DNA of 64,000 nucleotides from positions 1,479,001-1,543,000 of the forward strand of contig NZ_CP045072.1 of the NCBI RefSeq assembly GCF_009301415.1, in the 5' to 3' direction. The notes under the pieces are model-generated. The model searched no databases and was not told the DNA's origin. It saw only the letters and a program-made list of their open reading frames with translations. A program made the translations under genes and the position numbers. This DNA is from Paracoccus kondratievae (GTDB taxonomy: Bacteria; Pseudomonadota; Alphaproteobacteria; Rhodobacterales; Rhodobacteraceae). Below are positions 54,300-62,146 of the stretch, piece by piece; the first letter of the stretch is position 1; each line of letters opens with the position of its first letter.

Positions 54300-55171
54300 G
54301 CCGCAACCTCCACGATCACCTCATCCGCACGGACGACCAGCACCATGAACCCATCGCCGCCAGCGCCTGACGACGCGCCATAGATGCCGTTCGACCCGCA
54401 GGCATTTGACATGTTTGGCGACGTGCCACCCGCCGTCCCCAGCGAGCCGTTCCCGCCGATCCCGGCTGTGATCGGTATTGCGATCCAGTCCAGCAGGATA
54501 CCGGGGCCACCTGCCCCCGGCGCACCCAGAGCGGCATCCTGTCCGGGTCCGCCAGCGCCACCACCGCCACCTCCAGCACGTCCCGAAATCGTTGACGAGC
54601 TATAGCCACGTCCGCCGTCATTGCCGGGGTCGCCATCCCCGCCAGGCCAATTGGTCCCGGCATCGCCTGATCCTCCGCCCCCGTTACCGCCCGGACGACC
54701 TGGTGCATTCCCGACGCTGGACGCAGAGCCGCCGCCACCGCCACCGGGGACCGTGATCGACAGCGGGCCAGCCAGAGACGACGGCGAGCCGTCATTGCCC
54801 AGACCCGCAGACCCAACACCGCCTGCACCAATGGTCACATCATAGCTGCCCGCAGGCAGATCCGCACCTTCGGCAAACCAACCCGCGCCGCCACCACCGG
54901 ACCCGTTGCCGCCGCTGGACCGCGACCCGCCCGACGCGGCACCGGACCACAGGCTGTAGCGGACAGGGGCCGCCTCGGAGAGGGTGAAACTGCCCGACTG
55001 CCGGAACATAATTTCAACATAATCGACGCCACCCCGCGCGAATGGGGTGATCTGTGCGTCGGTTACGGTGAGCGTGGGCAGACGCCACACAAATCCGGCG
55101 CCTTTCAGAGCCGACACTTTACCCGTCGCCGTTTTGATCCGTCGCGCCCGTGTCAGGTCGAGCTTAGGCAT
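54296..55171 (-). CDS. Gly-rich tail fibre protein
   Basis: A 291-residue protein. The N-terminal third is mixed beta (VDYVEIMFRQSGSFTLSEAAP), then an extreme Gly region (GGNGSGGGGAGWFAEG, TIGAGGVGSAGLGNDG, GGGGGGSASSVG) typical of polyglycine tail adhesin tips, then VLVVRADEVIVEV. It overlaps the collagen-like gene by 8 bases. Role: receptor binding; receptor unknown. Confidence 0.8.
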   Translation of the reverse strand: MPKLDLTRARRIKTATGKVSALKGAGFVWRLPTLTVTDAQITPFARGGVDYVEIMFRQSGSFTLSEAAPVRYSLWSGAASGGSRSSGGNGSGGGGAGWFAEGADLPAGSYDVTIGAGGVGSAGLGNDGSPSSLAGPLSITVPGGGGGGSASSVGNAPGRPGGNGGGGSGDAGTNWPGGDGDPGNDGGRGYSSSTISGRAGGGGGGAGGPGQDAALGAPGAGGPGILLDWIAIPITAGIGGNGSLGTAGGTSPNMSNACGSNGIYGASSGAGGDGFMVLVVRADEVIVEVAA

Positions 55172-55502
55172 TGGTCAGCACCGCGAGCTCCAGCGGGCCG
55201 GGCGTGTAAGCGTCAAACGCCGACCCATCCGTGAATACCGTGATCGTGGCGCTCTGACCGTCCGCGCCGTCATCGCCGGCAGGGCCGCGCTCTCCCACTG
55301 GACCAATCGGTCCCACAGGTCCGGTCGGTCCCACTGGACCTGTAGGGCCTTGCTCGCCGGTATTGCCGCGTGGGATTGACAGGACCCCGTCATCATAGCT
55401 GACCTCGGTCCCCGGCTCTCCGGTCGAAAGGGTGACCTGTGACAAGTCCAGCGCCCCGGATGGACCCCGAAAGCCCACCTCGATTACAACAATATCAACC
55501 AT
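55164..55502 (-). CDS. Collagen-like phage fibre protein
   Basis: A 112-residue protein with a Gly-X-Y repeat (GPTGPVGPTGPVGPIGPVG and GERGPAGDDGADGQ, about residues 47-83) flanked by short beta caps. It should form a short trimeric collagen-like stalk joining fibre parts. It overlaps the neighbouring gene start (TGATG at 55500-55504). Confidence 0.82.
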   Translation of the reverse strand: MVDIVVIEVGFRGPSGALDLSQVTLSTGEPGTEVSYDDGVLSIPRGNTGEQGPTGPVGPTGPVGPIGPVGERGPAGDDGADGQSATITVFTDGSAFDAYTPGPLELAVLTNA

Positions 55503-55789
55503 CAGCAGCCCCCCTCAATATTCAGCAGCAGGTCGCCCCCGTGGTTCCACCCATCGCCCCAGTCGAACCAGATTGCCGCACGGTAAACACGCGGGGGCAT
55601 ATCCAGCCCCGACAGGTCAATGAAGAACGCATCACCATCCGCCGTGCCATCCAGCGGGACGCAGATACCGCCATTGTCGATCCTCAACTGGATCGAAGCG
55701 CCTGTCAGATCCGGCACGGTCCCGTCAGGCTGTAAGGGCCGGACCCCAAGATGGTCGGATGACCCGAGGCGATAAGTGATTGTAGACAT
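55502..55789 (-). CDS. Small fibre/baseplate adaptor protein
   Basis: A 95-residue beta-rich protein (ITYRLGSSDHLGVRPLQ, ASIQLRIDNG, VYRAAIWFDWGDGWNHGGD). It has the look of a baseplate adaptor (BppU-N-like) used to connect fibres. GGAGAAATGC precedes ATG 55789; a hairpin at 55808-55830 lies just upstream. Confidence 0.65.
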   Translation of the reverse strand: MSTITYRLGSSDHLGVRPLQPDGTVPDLTGASIQLRIDNGGICVPLDGTADGDAFFIDLSGLDMPPRVYRAAIWFDWGDGWNHGGDLLLNIEGGC

Positions 55790-55807
55790 GCATTTCTCCA
55801 CGTCATG

Positions 55808-55830
55808 AAAAAGCCCGCCATCGGGCGGGC
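55808..55830 (-). terminator. Terminator-like hairpin 5' of the adaptor gene
   Basis: GCCCGCC-ATCG-GGCGGGC with five T on the minus strand, 19 bases upstream of the ATG. Confidence 0.72.
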
Positions 55831-55859
55831 GCAGGTTGCGATTTGGGCTGACTGCCGGC

Positions 55860-58340
55860 TCAGATCGCCCGGCACGCGATCCACTGCGCCCATGCATCCG
55901 CCATGTAGCCCAGGTTGGCATCGATGGGATGCAGCTCGTCCCCGATATCGCCGACGACGCGGCCGTCACGGGTCTGGCGCGCTGACACGACCCAGCCAAA
56001 ATCTGGCGACATATGCGCCCAGACCGGCACACAATCCGCCCGAGCGTGCTTTGCGCACTCCGCCATGATCGCGCGGATGGCAGCAACCATATGGCCGGTC
56101 CATTTCCCATCGCCATGCGGGGATCGCGGCAGCGGCGGGATGCTGACGCCGACCCGGATCGTCGGGCTGGCCGCAAGGATGGACGGCACCATCACCGCCA
56201 GCCCCCTGGTGATCTGGTCAAGCGACACTGCGGGGGCGCGCTGATTGATATCGTTGGTGCCCAGCTGCAGCGTCACATAGTCCGGCACATCCACGCCAAA
56301 GCGACTCAGATAGGCCGGAAAATCGAAAATCAGCCCGTTGAAAACATGCGCAGGGTTGTCGCCGCCCGTGGCGGGACGAAGGAACGGGTTACGGCCCCAG
56401 CGCCCATCCGCATTGGCATTGGTCGCGTCCATCGCGAGATAATCGGCCTCATCGCCAACAGGGACAGCCGGAAACTGGGTGTCGATGCCGATAAAATCGC
56501 CGTACTCCCATGCACCGCGCCCCTCACCCCACGCCCCGCCATCGTTGGCCATCGTGCCGATCATCTCAGGCGTCATGCCGATATCCGCGAGCGCAGCGGA
56601 CACACGCGACGGCAACTCCCGGTTGGTGATGCTGTCGCCCATGCACAGGACCTTTACCGCACCGCTGACCGGCCCGGAGATGCGGTTGACCGATACGGTT
56701 CGCTCGGCCCTGAATGACTGGCTGTAGCGGGATCCAGAGACACTGATCCCGATGGTCGACGGCGCGGCGGCATAGTCCGGGACGGCATGACCGATGATCG
56801 GCTGCGACCATGGGACGACCCCGACCGGAGCTGACTGCTGCCTGAGATTGACGCGGCCCGGCCCTTCGCGATCCGGTACAATACCGTCACGCCAGATCGG
56901 CAGGTCACGGCCCTCGACCACGAACAGCTCCGGGGGCAACAGAATATCCTCGGTGCCCGCGCTGGCAAAATCGCCGCTCTGGATCGCCCCCATCAGCGGG
57001 CCGATATAATACTGATGACCCGCTGTGATCCGGCCCTCAGTGGTATAGCCAACCGTCAGCATTTCGGGCGTCTCGGCGACATTATAGGGCACGATCCGGG
57101 TATAGACCGCCGCGCGCGCCGACAGCCGCCGCTCCATGAGCATCGAGAACTGGGCCAGATTGCGGCTGTCGCCCGACTGCAGATAGATCGTGGGGCTGGC
57201 AAAATCATCGTCAGCGGCTACCTGCACGCATACCCGGACGAATATCCAGCCCTGCCGAGGCGTGTCTGGGGGCAGGCGCAATCGCGGCATCGGACGCATG
57301 CCGCCAAAACCACGCGTCAGGCCACGAGCCAGCAGCGCAGGGTCGGTCAGGTCAACCGCAGTGGTGAGGGCATGGTAGCGCGGGGCGCGGTCGGGATCAT
57401 TGCCGAGCGGCATCATATTCGGGGCACCGAACTGGCCGCCGATCACCGGGTGCACGGTCTGAAACATGCTGTTGATCGAGGTGCCGATCTCGATCAGCGC
57501 GGCCTGATTGCCAAGGACCAGCGGCCGGGTTGAGCCACCATTGGCGACCTTGATCGGGACCTCACCCGCAGCAGCCGCAACCCTGTCGACATAGTAGCGC
57601 CAGTGGCTGTTGTTGAGCGTGTTGAGGTCAAGCTCCCAATAGGCCTCGGGCGCGGGGGGCTGGTAGAATGTCCACCCGGTGGCCGAGCTGTAATGGTAAA
57701 ACCCACCGAACCTCACCTTGCCGCCGTCAACCACGATGGGCCAGCGAAAGCTGATCAGCTCCTGATCCGGGTCTTCCAGCTTGACCATCGCAAACTCGGT
57801 CTTGATCCGCTGGCGATAGATCTCTGCCACCACCACGATGGACGAGGGGCGATCAGTGGGGGGCGTCTCCGGCCAGTTGGTGATCTTATAGGGGTTGGTG
57901 GTGTCGAGCAGGTCGATATAGACCGTCGCTGCCCCGTCGCTGGTCACCGGAAGCGCCACGTGATCCGGGAATGGCGTGGACGGGGTGCCGTAGATCCCGT
58001 TCAGCACCTGATCACCGCGCCTGACATAGCCATGGCGGGGCACGTAGATGGTGTGCACACCACCCGACTTCACGCCCCAAGGGTCATGGATCAGCGGCAG
58101 GCGAAAAGAGGCAAGCGGCGCTCCGGTCGCTGCGACAATTTCGTCCAGAGCATCGGGATCCCCCATGGTCTGGGCGATAGTGATCAGCAGATTGCGCAGC
58201 TCTGCCTTGTTGGGGTGATGCACGCCGGACCGGGGATCGCCAACGGGCAGAGGATGGCCAACCGGCGCATTCGGCAGGCCGTCCCCCGTGTAGCGCTCGA
58301 AATCCCTCAGCGCGATGTTGATATCGTCCGTTACCGCCAT
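55860..58340 (-). CDS. Tail fibre protein with C-terminal SGNH/GDSL esterase
   Basis: An 826-residue tail fibre. The first ~560 residues are fibre-like without recognised domains. The last ~260 form an SGNH hydrolase: block I VLCMGDSITNRE (nucleophile Ser), block III YVTLQLGTNDIN, and the Asp-x-x-His of block V in GDELHPIDAN. Such domains on tail fibres deacetylate capsular or O-antigen sugars. GGAGG-type site and a hairpin at 58358-58378 precede ATG 58340. The enzyme may strip surface glycans to reach the receptor. Confidence 0.86.
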   Translation of the reverse strand: MAVTDDINIALRDFERYTGDGLPNAPVGHPLPVGDPRSGVHHPNKAELRNLLITIAQTMGDPDALDEIVAATGAPLASFRLPLIHDPWGVKSGGVHTIYVPRHGYVRRGDQVLNGIYGTPSTPFPDHVALPVTSDGAATVYIDLLDTTNPYKITNWPETPPTDRPSSIVVVAEIYRQRIKTEFAMVKLEDPDQELISFRWPIVVDGGKVRFGGFYHYSSATGWTFYQPPAPEAYWELDLNTLNNSHWRYYVDRVAAAAGEVPIKVANGGSTRPLVLGNQAALIEIGTSINSMFQTVHPVIGGQFGAPNMMPLGNDPDRAPRYHALTTAVDLTDPALLARGLTRGFGGMRPMPRLRLPPDTPRQGWIFVRVCVQVAADDDFASPTIYLQSGDSRNLAQFSMLMERRLSARAAVYTRIVPYNVAETPEMLTVGYTTEGRITAGHQYYIGPLMGAIQSGDFASAGTEDILLPPELFVVEGRDLPIWRDGIVPDREGPGRVNLRQQSAPVGVVPWSQPIIGHAVPDYAAAPSTIGISVSGSRYSQSFRAERTVSVNRISGPVSGAVKVLCMGDSITNRELPSRVSAALADIGMTPEMIGTMANDGGAWGEGRGAWEYGDFIGIDTQFPAVPVGDEADYLAMDATNANADGRWGRNPFLRPATGGDNPAHVFNGLIFDFPAYLSRFGVDVPDYVTLQLGTNDINQRAPAVSLDQITRGLAVMVPSILAASPTIRVGVSIPPLPRSPHGDGKWTGHMVAAIRAIMAECAKHARADCVPVWAHMSPDFGWVVSARQTRDGRVVGDIGDELHPIDANLGYMADAWAQWIACRAI

Positions 58341-58357
58341 GTGGCCTCCGAAATAGT

Positions 58358-58378
58358 AAAGCCCGCCAATCGGCGGGC
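58358..58378 (-). terminator. Terminator-like hairpin 5' of the SGNH fibre gene
   Basis: GCCCGCC-AATC-GGCGGGC with TTTA on the minus strand, 18 bases upstream of the ATG. Confidence 0.7.
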
Positions 58379-58403
58379 TGGGCAGAATGAATTGTCGGGT
58401 GGA

Positions 58404-60512
58404 TCAGACCGAAATCGTCAGAGGTCCGGCTGGCTGGGATGCCACGTTGGACGGGCTGATGGTCACGGCCCAGTAGACATTGACGCCAAGGGCGGGGCTT
58501 TCGTGGGTGTAAGCCCCCGGATTGCCCGCGCTCCCGGCCAGCGTTGCAATCGCAGTCGCCGAGGCAAAGTCATTGGTCGTATTCCACCGGATCTGCGTGC
58601 GATGGAAATTGCTGGCGGCATTGACCCAGCTGAGCTGCACCGTAAAGGATGTCGGGGTCCCGGAAAATGCCGTCGGTGCTTCCGGCCGCGCAGGATTGGC
58701 ATTTGCCGTAACCGTCCCGGCCAGCACCCACGTCCCGCCCCGCTTCCAGCGGATGCGGACGGTATAGGTCTCGCCGTCATCGAGGATACCGCTCTCAGCC
58801 CGGTAACGATCAGCCGCCATCTCGACCCAGCTGGGCTGTGGGTCCGGCCAAGGTCCCTCCGCGCTGTAGGTCCCCTTGGCAATCTGTGCGCGCAGATCCA
58901 GATCGCCACGGCCCGGATCCTTGACAGTCACAGCGACACGGACTCCCTGCACGCCGCCAGTGACCTGCACGACCTCCTGCACCAGGGTGACGTCCTGAAA
59001 ATCCGGCAAAGAGCGGTCGGGGATTTCCAGATCCTCGATGCCGGGCGGCAGCGGCTTTTCCTCGGTCGCAGCGTTCCAGCCATAAGGGTTAACAATGCTG
59101 GCAACGCCGATCTCGCAATAGCCGTCCGGGACGCTGAACATGTGGCTTGTCACCTCAAACACGCCGTCGAGGCCAAATTCCTCGGCCACGATGCGGATGG
59201 TGTGGATGCCGTCGCCCTTCGGAAAGCGCGCTTTCAAACCAACAAGGTTGGTGCGGATTACTCCTTGCAAAGCGCGCCTGTCCTTGGCGAAACGGATCTT
59301 CATCAGGCGCTGCAACTGCGAGTGGCTCGGGACCATCTCATTGTCGAATTGCTCGACCCGCTCTTCCTGCGTCGCCAGCGCGGCCTCGTCGCGAAGCTCG
59401 GCTACCTCGGTCGGCTGATAGGCGTGGTCGGGGCTAATAAATGAGCCCTTGAGAACGTTGTAATCGGTGAACGGGTCGAACCCGTCCTGCATCTCAATCG
59501 AAAGAATATCGTCAGCGGTGATCGTCACATCAGGCTCAGACCACGCACCGCCGAGGATGCCGACCGTGCCTTCCGGCGTCTCATAAATCTGACCGTCGCA
59601 GGTGGCGAGCATCCGGGCGGTCACGTCCTTGAGCGGGTCGTCAAGCGTGTAAAACCCGCAGAGCCGGTACCGCGGCTCGGTGCCGCCCGCCGCCAGAGAA
59701 ACCGGCTGATTGCACAACGCGACGAAACTGGACCAGCTCGCCGTATCGAGCCGTGCGGAATCAATGTTCCAGCCGTCGCTATGCGTCATCAGATCACGAA
59801 TGCACAGGCCCGCATTTTCTGAATATACCAGCGTCCCGGATAGATTGCGGACCAGCGCGCCTTCGATCTCGGCCTGAATCTGCGTGTAAGCGCCTTTCGG
59901 GAAAAACTTCGTGAAATCCTCGTCCGCCGGGTCACCGAACACGGCGTAGAATGTGGCCTGCTCATCGAGACGATGGGCCGAGGTCCAAAGCGTCGGAAAC
60001 TCCTCATGCAGATCCTTCCAGTCCAGAGCCAGACCTGAGACGGAGGGGTCGAAACAGCCTGCGTAGTCGCCCCCGGGGCGGGAACCATCCTTGAACATCA
60101 GGGTCAGGTAGCGGTTAACCCGACCGCCGCCGTCAACCTGTGGGCCGTGATCACCAGTCTCGACCGGCTCCCCGTCCATCCAGAAGCGCACCAAGCCGTT
60201 CACCCGGCCATGGTGCGCCGCAACCATCTGATGGAGACGCCCGCCCTTTGCCTCAAAGAACGCACGCTGACCGCCAAGGAGATTGCGCCCGTAGGCCCGA
60301 ATGCGCGGCGCGTCAGTCTGGCTCAACGTGGCCTGCACCTGCTGGCGCGGGATTTTGGGCTTACTGAGCGCAGACCCTGCCAGAGCCCATAGTGCCCCGC
60401 GACCGACGGCGATGACTGCCGCCGAGATAGCGGGGGACAATCCGGCAATGGTGACAGGTCCCCATGCTGCCCCGGCGGGCAACATAGCGATGATAGCTGA
60501 AAAGATTGCCAT
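58404..60512 (-). CDS. Tail hub / host specificity protein (J-like) with FN3 domains
   Basis: A 702-residue protein. A hydrophobic N-terminal segment (AIFSAIIAMLPAGAAWGPVTIAGL) is followed by a phage-tail-tip domain (IRAYGRNLLGGQRAFFEAKGG, LVRFWMDGEPVE) and a central helical/beta region. The last ~180 residues contain fibronectin type III-like repeats (VRVAVTVKDPGRGDLDL..., TVQLSWVNAASNF). This is the typical J-protein layout connecting tail tip and fibres. Start abuts the end of the GNAT-like gene. Confidence 0.78.
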   Translation of the reverse strand: MAIFSAIIAMLPAGAAWGPVTIAGLSPAISAAVIAVGRGALWALAGSALSKPKIPRQQVQATLSQTDAPRIRAYGRNLLGGQRAFFEAKGGRLHQMVAAHHGRVNGLVRFWMDGEPVETGDHGPQVDGGGRVNRYLTLMFKDGSRPGGDYAGCFDPSVSGLALDWKDLHEEFPTLWTSAHRLDEQATFYAVFGDPADEDFTKFFPKGAYTQIQAEIEGALVRNLSGTLVYSENAGLCIRDLMTHSDGWNIDSARLDTASWSSFVALCNQPVSLAAGGTEPRYRLCGFYTLDDPLKDVTARMLATCDGQIYETPEGTVGILGGAWSEPDVTITADDILSIEMQDGFDPFTDYNVLKGSFISPDHAYQPTEVAELRDEAALATQEERVEQFDNEMVPSHSQLQRLMKIRFAKDRRALQGVIRTNLVGLKARFPKGDGIHTIRIVAEEFGLDGVFEVTSHMFSVPDGYCEIGVASIVNPYGWNAATEEKPLPPGIEDLEIPDRSLPDFQDVTLVQEVVQVTGGVQGVRVAVTVKDPGRGDLDLRAQIAKGTYSAEGPWPDPQPSWVEMAADRYRAESGILDDGETYTVRIRWKRGGTWVLAGTVTANANPARPEAPTAFSGTPTSFTVQLSWVNAASNFHRTQIRWNTTNDFASATAIATLAGSAGNPGAYTHESPALGVNVYWAVTISPSNVASQPAGPLTISV

Positions 60513-60908
60513 TCACTTCACCCAGGCTTTTTCCGCGATGCGATAGCCGAGCCGCGACAGGTCCAGCCCATCGGGGCCGGTGGACAGCTGGATCAGAGCC
60601 GCGCCGTGATGGCGCGCCCATCCCTCGAATTGCCGCAGCAGCGCGAGACCGGAACGGTCGCGGGCAAACCAGCCATGCTCCATGGCTATCGGCCGTGGAT
60701 TGATAATCGTCGGCTGCAGCGATCCCGCGATAAATCCGCCATCACTCACCAGCACGATGCCGTCAGGACTGGCGATCAGGCCGGCGACGGTGCGGGCAGT
60801 CCACGGACGGTCAACCGGGATGGGGCCAGCAACCGCAGTTCGCAGGTCCTCGACCATATCCACGATCCGCAGGACGTCACATGCCTGCGCTTCACGCACT
60901 AGCGCCAT
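60513..60908 (-). CDS. GNAT-like acetyltransferase in tail module
   Basis: A 131-residue protein with a GNAT pattern: VLRIVDMVEDLRTAVAG (beta-alpha start), GIVLVSDGGFIAGSLQP, then AMEHGWFARDRSGLALLRQFEGWARHHGAAL. Acetyl-CoA site cannot be confirmed; the usual R/Q-x-x-G-x-G/A loop is not evident (RDRSGLAL could stand for it). It is squeezed between the J-like gene and the next (10-base overlap), a position known for GNAT-like proteins of Rhodobacter/Paracoccus phages. Target unknown. Confidence 0.7.
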   Translation of the reverse strand: MALVREAQACDVLRIVDMVEDLRTAVAGPIPVDRPWTARTVAGLIASPDGIVLVSDGGFIAGSLQPTIINPRPIAMEHGWFARDRSGLALLRQFEGWARHHGAALIQLSTGPDGLDLSRLGYRIAEKAWVK

Positions 60909-61474
60909 CGCGTCTCATACCCATTCGAATACAGCGGCAGGCGCTCAAAACCCTTATCGCCCGGATAGCGCGACTTCTGGTCAGCATCGGTCCACCGGCC
61001 ACGGGGCGCAGCATTGCGGCGGAAAAACAGCCCTTCGCACTCCACCCGGATTGATCTCTGACGGGCACCGCTGGCCGCCCACGGCATGCGCTGCATCGTG
61101 CCGGTGTACAGCGCCATGGGTGAGCCGATTGGGGTCTCGCCATTCGTCAGATCAAACAGCTGCAGATAGACCGTCACAGCCCGATCCCGCACGCGCTCCT
61201 TTGCTGCAAGCGCCAGTTCCAGCATCTGCTGGGTCGCTGCGACCTCGAATGTCACCTGTTCGGCCGAGACCTGATAGCTGCTGCTGATCGGGCTGATGCT
61301 GATCAGATCCCCAAGCCCTTCCCATGTGTGGCCCCCGACATGCAGGTCGCCAAAGCCGGTCCACCAGCGTTTGGGGGCATCGCGGAAATCCATATGCACC
61401 AGTACGGCCTGTCCGATCTGGCCGGTGCGGAGCAGCTCGTCAGGAATGGCAAGCAGGTCCTCGCGGGCACCCAT
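60899..61474 (-). CDS. Tail tip protein (DUF2163/BR0599-like)
   Basis: A 191-residue protein, beta-rich: AVLVHMDFRDAPKRWWTGFGDL, HTWEGLGDLISISPI, QVTFEVAATQQMLELAL and MALYTGTMQRMPWAA. This is reminiscent of minor tail proteins between tape measure and hub. It overlaps its upstream neighbour at TGATG (61472-61476). Confidence 0.6.
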   Translation of the reverse strand: MGAREDLLAIPDELLRTGQIGQAVLVHMDFRDAPKRWWTGFGDLHVGGHTWEGLGDLISISPISSSYQVSAEQVTFEVAATQQMLELALAAKERVRDRAVTVYLQLFDLTNGETPIGSPMALYTGTMQRMPWAASGARQRSIRVECEGLFFRRNAAPRGRWTDADQKSRYPGDKGFERLPLYSNGYETRWR

Positions 61475-62145
61475 CAGATCGCCTCCTGAAAATTGACCGT
61501 TACGCTCGGAAGGACGGAGAGGGACTGGTCAAACAGCCCCTCAGTCTCCGTTACCATCCGCATTTTGCAGACGGGCCGATCCACCTCGACAGCAGCGCCA
61601 GCTGTCACCGCCTGCCGGAGCGGGGGCTGGAACATCAGACGATGGACGGTCGGGCTTGGCTGCCAATGCGCCTGAACGCGATACAGGCGATCCCCGATGC
61701 TGAATTTCTGGCCCGGACGAAGGCCGGTCGAGTTATGCAGCGTCACATCAATCTGGGTGGCGCGCAAAGACGCATCAGCTGCAACGGTGATGCGGGTAAG
61801 GTCGGTGTTTTCGAAGCCAAAATGCTCCCAGGTCTGCGCATCGGCCAGATTGGCAATGTCGCAAAACGCGGTGGGGTGCCCATCTCTGTCACGGGGTCGC
61901 CAGCGGTAATGAGCGGGGACAAGCGTCGTCCCTACCCGCCCCTCCATCTGTGCCAGGAATGCCTCCCAGCCGAGCCGGGACGCCTCGCCACGCAGGACGA
62001 ACGAGCATGACGCCATCCAGCGCGCGCGCATCGTCGGCACGATAGTCTCCGTGCCGCTGACGCTTTCCCGTGGCTCAAGCGACATGCCTTCGAGCCAGAA
62101 CCGGGTTTCCTGCCGCAGCAGGCGATGTGGAAATGTGGCCTGCAT
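61474..62145 (-). CDS. Minor tail protein
   Basis: A 223-residue beta-rich protein (RFWLEGMSLEPRESVSGTET, IDVTLHNSTGLRPGQKFSIGD, RLYRVQAHWQPSPTVHRLMF). It is located where distal tail proteins of lambda-like phages lie, after the tape measure gene. ATG 62145 starts 2 bases beyond the tape measure stop. Family not confirmed. Confidence 0.65.
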   Translation of the reverse strand: MQATFPHRLLRQETRFWLEGMSLEPRESVSGTETIVPTMRARWMASCSFVLRGEASRLGWEAFLAQMEGRVGTTLVPAHYRWRPRDRDGHPTAFCDIANLADAQTWEHFGFENTDLTRITVAADASLRATQIDVTLHNSTGLRPGQKFSIGDRLYRVQAHWQPSPTVHRLMFQPPLRQAVTAGAAVEVDRPVCKMRMVTETEGLFDQSLSVLPSVTVNFQEAI

Positions 62146-62146
62146 G

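Noticed and set aside
58404..60512. Plus-strand 613-residue frame (57603-59444) through the hub and fibre genes
   Set aside because: Shadow of leftward late genes with His/Arg-rich random composition.
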